Positions 60,009 through 64,000 of a stretch of 64,000 nt of DNA are shown in pieces; positions within the stretch are counted from its first letter, which is position 1, and every line of letters begins with the position of its first letter. Source of the stretch: Tranquillimonas rosea (GTDB lineage: Bacteria; Pseudomonadota; Alphaproteobacteria; Rhodobacterales; Rhodobacteraceae); the NCBI RefSeq assembly GCF_900111315.1, contig NZ_FOGU01000005.1, positions 248,001-312,000 on the forward strand, given 5' to 3'. The translations under genes and the position numbers were made by a program. The notes under the pieces are model-generated. The model was not told the DNA's origin. It did no database searches and worked only from the letters and a program-made list of their open reading frames with translations.

Positions 60009-60826
60009 CTTCGGGCGCTCCAGCTGATCGAGGCGTGCTTGCGTGTATAGAACTCGCCCATCATGCCGACCATCAGCAGCCCGAGCGAGACATAGACTGG
60101 ATACATGACCGCCGAGTTGTGCGGCCAGTAGTTCACGAAGGTGAAGCCCCGCGCCTGGTCGATCACGTGGAACAGCGGGTTCCAGGTGAAATAGGGCAGC
60201 ATGACGGCCGGCAGCGTGTTGGCGACGAACATCTTGCCCGAGGCGATCATGTTCGCGCGGGTATAGATCATCGACGTCATGCTGACGAAGCTGGGGGCCC
60301 AGGGCTTGATCGCAAGGAAGATGATCCCGACGCCGACGCCCGAGAACCAGGCGAGGAACACCATCCCGAAGGCGCCCCTGGGGTCGTGGATCGTGATCGG
60401 GCCCCAGCCGACATGGTAGACATACAGCACGCAGGCCATCGACAGGACCTGGATATAGAGAGAGCCGAGCGCCGCCGAGGCGATCGAGATCGCCGTGGTC
60501 ATCGGGGCGTGCTTCATCATCGGAGAGGCCGGCCCCTCGGACGAGATGATCGACTGCACGACCCGCGTGTGCACCATGTAGAGGAAAATCCCCGTCATGA
60601 TGTACAGCATGAAGTCGCCCCGGATCGCCTGCCCCCGCATGCCCAGCACCACGAACAGCAGGTAGAAGATCATCACGAAGACGACCGTCTGGAAGATGTT
60701 GATCAGGATGGCGAACAGCGCGTTCGAGTGCGTCTTGCGCACGTTCCGGACGGTGTTGTGGTAGATCAGGTCCGCGATGCCGGCGGCCGAGGCGAGACCC
60801 GTTTCCCGTTGGGGGCGCTGGAACAT
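60005..60826 (-). CDS. ABC-2 type transporter permease, polysaccharide-export (Wzm/KpsM) type
   Basis: A 273-residue protein with six hydrophobic segments and the ABC-2 exporter form: ALFAILINIFQTVVFVMIFYLLFVVLGMRG, FLYMVHTRVVQSI and the C-terminal NPLFHVIDQARGFTFVNY. KpsM/Wzm-type permeases export capsule or O-antigen polymers. No ATPase gene (KpsT/Wzt) is adjacent on the visible side. It is divergent from cysQ. With the glycosyltransferase and galU nearby, this marks the edge of a surface-polysaccharide region. Confidence 0.87.
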   Translation of the reverse strand: MFQRPQRETGLASAAGIADLIYHNTVRNVRKTHSNALFAILINIFQTVVFVMIFYLLFVVLGMRGQAIRGDFMLYIMTGIFLYMVHTRVVQSIISSEGPASPMMKHAPMTTAISIASAALGSLYIQVLSMACVLYVYHVGWGPITIHDPRGAFGMVFLAWFSGVGVGIIFLAIKPWAPSFVSMTSMIYTRANMIASGKMFVANTLPAVMLPYFTWNPLFHVIDQARGFTFVNYWPHNSAVMYPVYVSLGLLMVGMMGEFYTRKHASISWSARR

Positions 60827-60984
60827 GGACGTGTCTGCCTGTGCTCTCCCGTCGCCGACCCGGCCGGCCCCGTCGGTGTCGCATCGGCACCTTGCCGTGC
60901 GCTTAATCCGAAAGCATAAGGACAGGCAGAAATTTTATCAACTGCGGCGCGTGGACGGCCCGGGCGTCGTGCCAAGGAGGACGT

Positions 60985-61782
60985 ATGGATTACGACACGC
61001 TGACTACGACGATGCGCCGGCTGGCCCTGGAAGCAGGGGCGAAGATCATGGAGATCTACGAGGCCGACGACTTCGACGTGCGCGCGAAATCCGACGATAG
61101 CCCCGTGACCGCCGCCGACGAGGCCGCGGACGCCCTGATCTCGGCCGGTCTGCGCGAGGTCTTTCCCGACGTCGCCCTGGTCACCGAAGAGCAGGCGGCC
61201 TCCCACGGCATCGACGCCAGCACGTTCCTGATCGTCGATCCGCTCGACGGCACGAAGGAGTTCGTGCAGCGGCGCGGCGACTTCACCGTGAACATCGCCT
61301 ATGTCGAAGACGGCATCCCGGTCCGCGGCGTCGTCTACGCGCCCGCAAAGCAGCGGATGTTCTACACCGACTCCAAGGGGTTCACCTTCGAGGAAGTGGG
61401 CGAGCTGAAAATCGACGAGGTCGGCGAGACGCGGCCGCTCAAGGTCGCCGAGGCGGACAATTCCGCGCTGCGCGTGGTCGCCTCCAAATCCCACCGCGAC
61501 CAGGCGACCGACGACTACATCTCGAAATACGAAGTCGAGGACGCCAAGAGCGCGGGCTCGTCGCTCAAGTTCTGCCTCGTGGCGACCGGAGAGGCCGATT
61601 TCTATCCGCGCCTCGGCCGCACGATGGAATGGGACACCGCCGCGGGGCATGCCGTGCTGCTCGGGGCAGGGGGCCACGTGGTGCGGTTCGACGATCACAC
61701 GCCGCTGGCCTATGGCAAGGGCGGCTTCGCCAACCCGTTCTTCATCGCCTACGCACCGAGCGTGGATCTGAAGCCGGCCTGA
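60985..61782 (+). CDS. cysQ: 3'(2'),5'-bisphosphate nucleotidase CysQ
   Basis: A 265-residue inositol monophosphatase-superfamily protein with DDSPVTAADEAADALI, VTEEQ, the metal motif VDPLDGTKEFVQRRGDFTVNI and the second motif EWDTAAGHAVL. CysQ breaks down PAP, a by-product of sulfate activation and sulfotransfer. A strong AAGGAGGA precedes the ATG. Its place among polysaccharide genes fits PAP recycling if sulfotransferases act there, but that is inference. Confidence 0.93.
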   Translation: MDYDTLTTTMRRLALEAGAKIMEIYEADDFDVRAKSDDSPVTAADEAADALISAGLREVFPDVALVTEEQAASHGIDASTFLIVDPLDGTKEFVQRRGDFTVNIAYVEDGIPVRGVVYAPAKQRMFYTDSKGFTFEEVGELKIDEVGETRPLKVAEADNSALRVVASKSHRDQATDDYISKYEVEDAKSAGSSLKFCLVATGEADFYPRLGRTMEWDTAAGHAVLLGAGGHVVRFDDHTPLAYGKGGFANPFFIAYAPSVDLKPA

Positions 61783-61798
61783 TGCCGGACCGTGGGCG

Positions 61799-63085
61799 GT
61801 GACGGCCCTTTCCGCGAGTGTCGTGATCGTCAGCCGCGCGCGATCCGATGACCTTGCCATGTGCCTGACCGCCGTGTCGCAGCTCTACTACCACCCCTAC
61901 GAGGTGGTTGTGGTCGCGGACGCGGCGGGACTGGCCGCCGCGCGGGCCTCGCCGCTGGCCGGCCGGCTGAAGCTCGTCCCGTGCGAGCGGGCCAACATCT
62001 CCCACGCGCGAAATCTCGGGATCGAGGCGGCGGGCGGCGACGTGGTGGCCTTTCTCGACGACGACGCGGTGCCCGAACCGGCGTGGCTCGATCATCTGCT
62101 CGCGCCGTTCCGCGACGCCGAGGTCGGGGCGACCGGCGGTTTCGTGCGGGGGCGCAACGGTATCTCGTTGCAATGGGGCGCGCGGCGGGTCCGGTCGGAC
62201 GGGCGCTGCGCCCCGCTGACGCTCGCGGGGGACGAGCCCGTCACCGTCGCCCCCGAGAGCGGGATCGTCGCCAAGACCGAGGGCACGAACATGGCCGTGC
62301 GACGCGCGGTCCTCGTGGCGCTTGGCGGCTTCGACACCGCCTTTGCCTTCTATCTGGACGAAACCGATCTGAACCTCCGCCTCGCCCGGAGCGGGCACGC
62401 CACGACCCTCGTCCCACGCGCGCAGGTCCAGCACGGCATGGCGCCGTCGGCCCGCCGCCGGGCGGATCGGATGCCGGCCGATCTGCACGACATCGGTGCC
62501 TCCAGCGCGGTGTTCTGGCGAAAGCACGGGGTTACGGACACCGCCATGGCCCGCGCCGCGCTGATCGCGGAGCAGCGGGGCAGGCTGGTCCGCCACATGA
62601 TCGCGGGCCGCTGCGAGCCGCGGGATGTGAGCCGCGTTCTGGCGACGCTTCTTGCCGGTCTGGACGATGGGCAGGGCCGGCCCTTCGGGCTGGCGGCGAT
62701 GCTGTCCGTACCGCCGCCCCTCGCGCCGGCCCGCGATGCGCCGCCGGTTCGGCAATGGGCGGTTCACGGCGGCCCAATCTGGAGGCACCGTCGGCTGAAA
62801 GATGCCGCAATAAACAGCGTGATGCGCGGCGTTCCGGCCACCGTCTTGCGGCTGTCACCAACCGCACTCTACCATAGGATGAGCTATACGTCGGAAGGCT
62901 ACTGGTTGCAGACGGGTGGTTGGCTCGGACGCTCGGTCAGGAACGCGGCGGCCTTACAGGCGTTATCGTGTCGGACACGAGTAGGTGAAGAGTGTGACCG
63001 CCTCGCAAGCGTGCGTGCGCCGATCGACGGCCCAGGAATGAGTAATGGAAGTCGAACGGCCGGCCTCTTATACAACGAATGTTGA
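61799..63085 (+). CDS. Family 2 glycosyltransferase with a C-terminal extension
   Basis: A 428-residue protein with a GT-A fold N-terminal domain (about 1-230): SASVVIVSRARSDDLAMCLTAV, NISHARNLGIEAAGGDVVAFLDDDAVPEPAW (metal-binding acids) and the GGFDTAFAFYLDETDLNLRLAR acceptor-side motif. No membrane helix is seen. The remaining 190 residues are not recognised. It starts at a GTG 16 bases after cysQ. The sugar donor is unknown, but UDP-glucose supplied by the next gene is possible. Confidence 0.85.
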   Translation: MTALSASVVIVSRARSDDLAMCLTAVSQLYYHPYEVVVVADAAGLAAARASPLAGRLKLVPCERANISHARNLGIEAAGGDVVAFLDDDAVPEPAWLDHLLAPFRDAEVGATGGFVRGRNGISLQWGARRVRSDGRCAPLTLAGDEPVTVAPESGIVAKTEGTNMAVRRAVLVALGGFDTAFAFYLDETDLNLRLARSGHATTLVPRAQVQHGMAPSARRRADRMPADLHDIGASSAVFWRKHGVTDTAMARAALIAEQRGRLVRHMIAGRCEPRDVSRVLATLLAGLDDGQGRPFGLAAMLSVPPPLAPARDAPPVRQWAVHGGPIWRHRRLKDAAINSVMRGVPATVLRLSPTALYHRMSYTSEGYWLQTGGWLGRSVRNAAALQALSCRTRVGEECDRLASVRAPIDGPGMSNGSRTAGLLYNEC

Positions 63086-63143
63086 TAAGGCCCGGCGCGG
63101 GCAAGATGATTTTCGGAATGCTGAAAGAAAAGGTGCGATCAAA

Positions 63144-64000
63144 ATGAAGCGCAAGGTAACCAAGGCGATCTTCCCGGTGGCGGGTCTTGGAACCCGGTTC
63201 CTGCCGGCGACCAAGTCCATCCCCAAGGAGATCATGACGCTCGTTGATCGCCCCCTGATCCAGTACGCGATCGACGAAGCCCGCGCCGCCGGAATCACCG
63301 AGTTCATCTTCGTGACCTCGCGCGGCAAGAGCGCGCTCGAGGATTACTTCGACCGCGCCCCGGAACTGGAGATGTCGCTCGAGCAGAAGCAGAAGCACGA
63401 GCTGATGGAAGTGCTCGAGAGCACGAACATGGAATCGGGGGCGATCGCCTATATCCGCCAGCATCAGGCTCTCGGGCTTGGCCACGCCGTGTGGTGCGCC
63501 CGCCGCCTGATCGCCGAGGATGAACCCTATGCGGTGATCCTTCCGGACGACGTGATCGCGGCCGAGAAGTCCTGCCTCGCGCAGATGACCGAGGCCTACG
63601 AGGACACCGGCGGCTGCATGGTCGCGGCGATGGAGGTCGCGCCCGAGAAGGCGTCGTCCTATGGCGTGCTCGATGTCGAGAAGGACATGGGCGACAAGGT
63701 CAAGATCAAGGGCATGGTCGAAAAGCCCAAGGTCGACGAGGCCCCGTCGAACCTGGCCGTGATCGGCCGCTATATCCTGACGCCGAAGGTGCTCAAGAAC
63801 ATCTCGTCGATGAAGGAAGGCGCGGGCGGAGAGATCCAGCTGACCGACGCCATCGCCCAGGAAATCCCCAGCGACGAGGGTGTCTACGGCCTGCGCTTCC
63901 GCGGCCAGCGGTTCGATTGCGGGTCCAAGGCGGGCTTCCTGCAGGCGACGGTGGCCTTCGGCCTGAGCCGTCCGGACCTCGGCGAAGAGTTCTCGAAGTA
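63144..64000 (+). CDS. galU: UTP-glucose-1-phosphate uridylyltransferase (runs off the right edge)
   Basis: About 285 codons are present from an ATG with AGGTG upstream. The N-terminal nucleotidyltransferase signature is KAIFPVAGLGTRFLPATKSIPKEI; then VDRPLIQYAIDEARAAGI, QHQALGLGHAVWCAR, PDDVIA and MVEKPKVDEAPSN, as in GalU. It makes UDP-glucose for surface polysaccharides. The stop codon is beyond the window. Confidence 0.94.
   Translation, partial: MKRKVTKAIFPVAGLGTRFLPATKSIPKEIMTLVDRPLIQYAIDEARAAGITEFIFVTSRGKSALEDYFDRAPELEMSLEQKQKHELMEVLESTNMESGAIAYIRQHQALGLGHAVWCARRLIAEDEPYAVILPDDVIAAEKSCLAQMTEAYEDTGGCMVAAMEVAPEKASSYGVLDVEKDMGDKVKIKGMVEKPKVDEAPSNLAVIGRYILTPKVLKNISSMKEGAGGEIQLTDAIAQEIPSDEGVYGLRFRGQRFDCGSKAGFLQATVAFGLSRPDLGEEFSK

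Overview
The window is a high-GC chromosomal segment of an alphaproteobacterium, most likely a marine-type Rhodobacteraceae (Roseobacter group). The clues are the gene orders secA / parvulin isomerase / argJ / mutT and rimP-nusA-ylxR-infB, an NDUFAF5-like methyltransferase, a bacterial sodium channel with a TLESWSM filter, and abundant TRAP and ABC solute-binding proteins. It looks like ordinary core chromosome with one accessory catabolic island and the edge of a surface-polysaccharide locus. I saw no IS element, prophage, CRISPR array, rRNA or tRNA.

Layout. 1-6.2 kb: start of mutS, an inorganic pyrophosphatase, a membrane-anchored TAXI binding protein, NADP malic enzyme with a phosphotransacetylase tail, a PfkB sugar kinase and a periplasmic MsrA. 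6.4-16.5 kb: catabolic island with an ALDH7-type aldehyde dehydrogenase, a 2-hydroxyacid dehydrogenase (opposite strand), an FAD amino-acid dehydrogenase, a two-cysteine 4-hydroxyproline epimerase, a GntR/FCD regulator, a complete DctPQM TRAP transporter and a DHDPS-family lyase. This reads as uptake and breakdown of 4-hydroxyproline or a related cyclic imino acid (pipecolate is the main alternative). 16.6-19.2 kb: argG and ilvA. 19.2-30 kb: a response-regulator/PP2C phosphatase, Nudix enzymes, hslO, cca, two tandem LysE exporters, two overlapping ABC exporter half-transporters and an RNA m5U methyltransferase. 30-33 kb: sodium channel, two L,D-transpeptidases, a CAP-domain lipoprotein and a 61-residue membrane protein. 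33-41.6 kb: hemH, an NDUFAF5-like protein, comF, grxC, a nitrilase-family amidase, ubiG, prolyl iminopeptidase, an orphan Tat-exported binding protein and dedA. 41.6-47.2 kb: rimP-nusA-ylxR-infB behind a leader ending in a terminator hairpin. 47.2-55.3 kb: a 51-residue gene, mutT, argJ, parvulin isomerase, secA, a phosphate-binding/OmpA chimera and radC. 55.4-58.6 kb: dnaJ and dnaK. 58.8-64 kb: alkB, an SH3 protein, an ABC-2 polysaccharide-type permease, cysQ, a GT2 glycosyltransferase and galU, which runs off the edge.

Nothing here is clearly a wholly new system. The best leads are the island with its mismatched aldehyde dehydrogenase, candidate operator sites around it, a triple 11-bp-phased GTGCAC array at 6.3 kb, the rimP leader, a methyltransferase homologue without a visible SAM motif I, and two small genes (51 and 61 codons). 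Motif assignments were made by eye; no database search was run.
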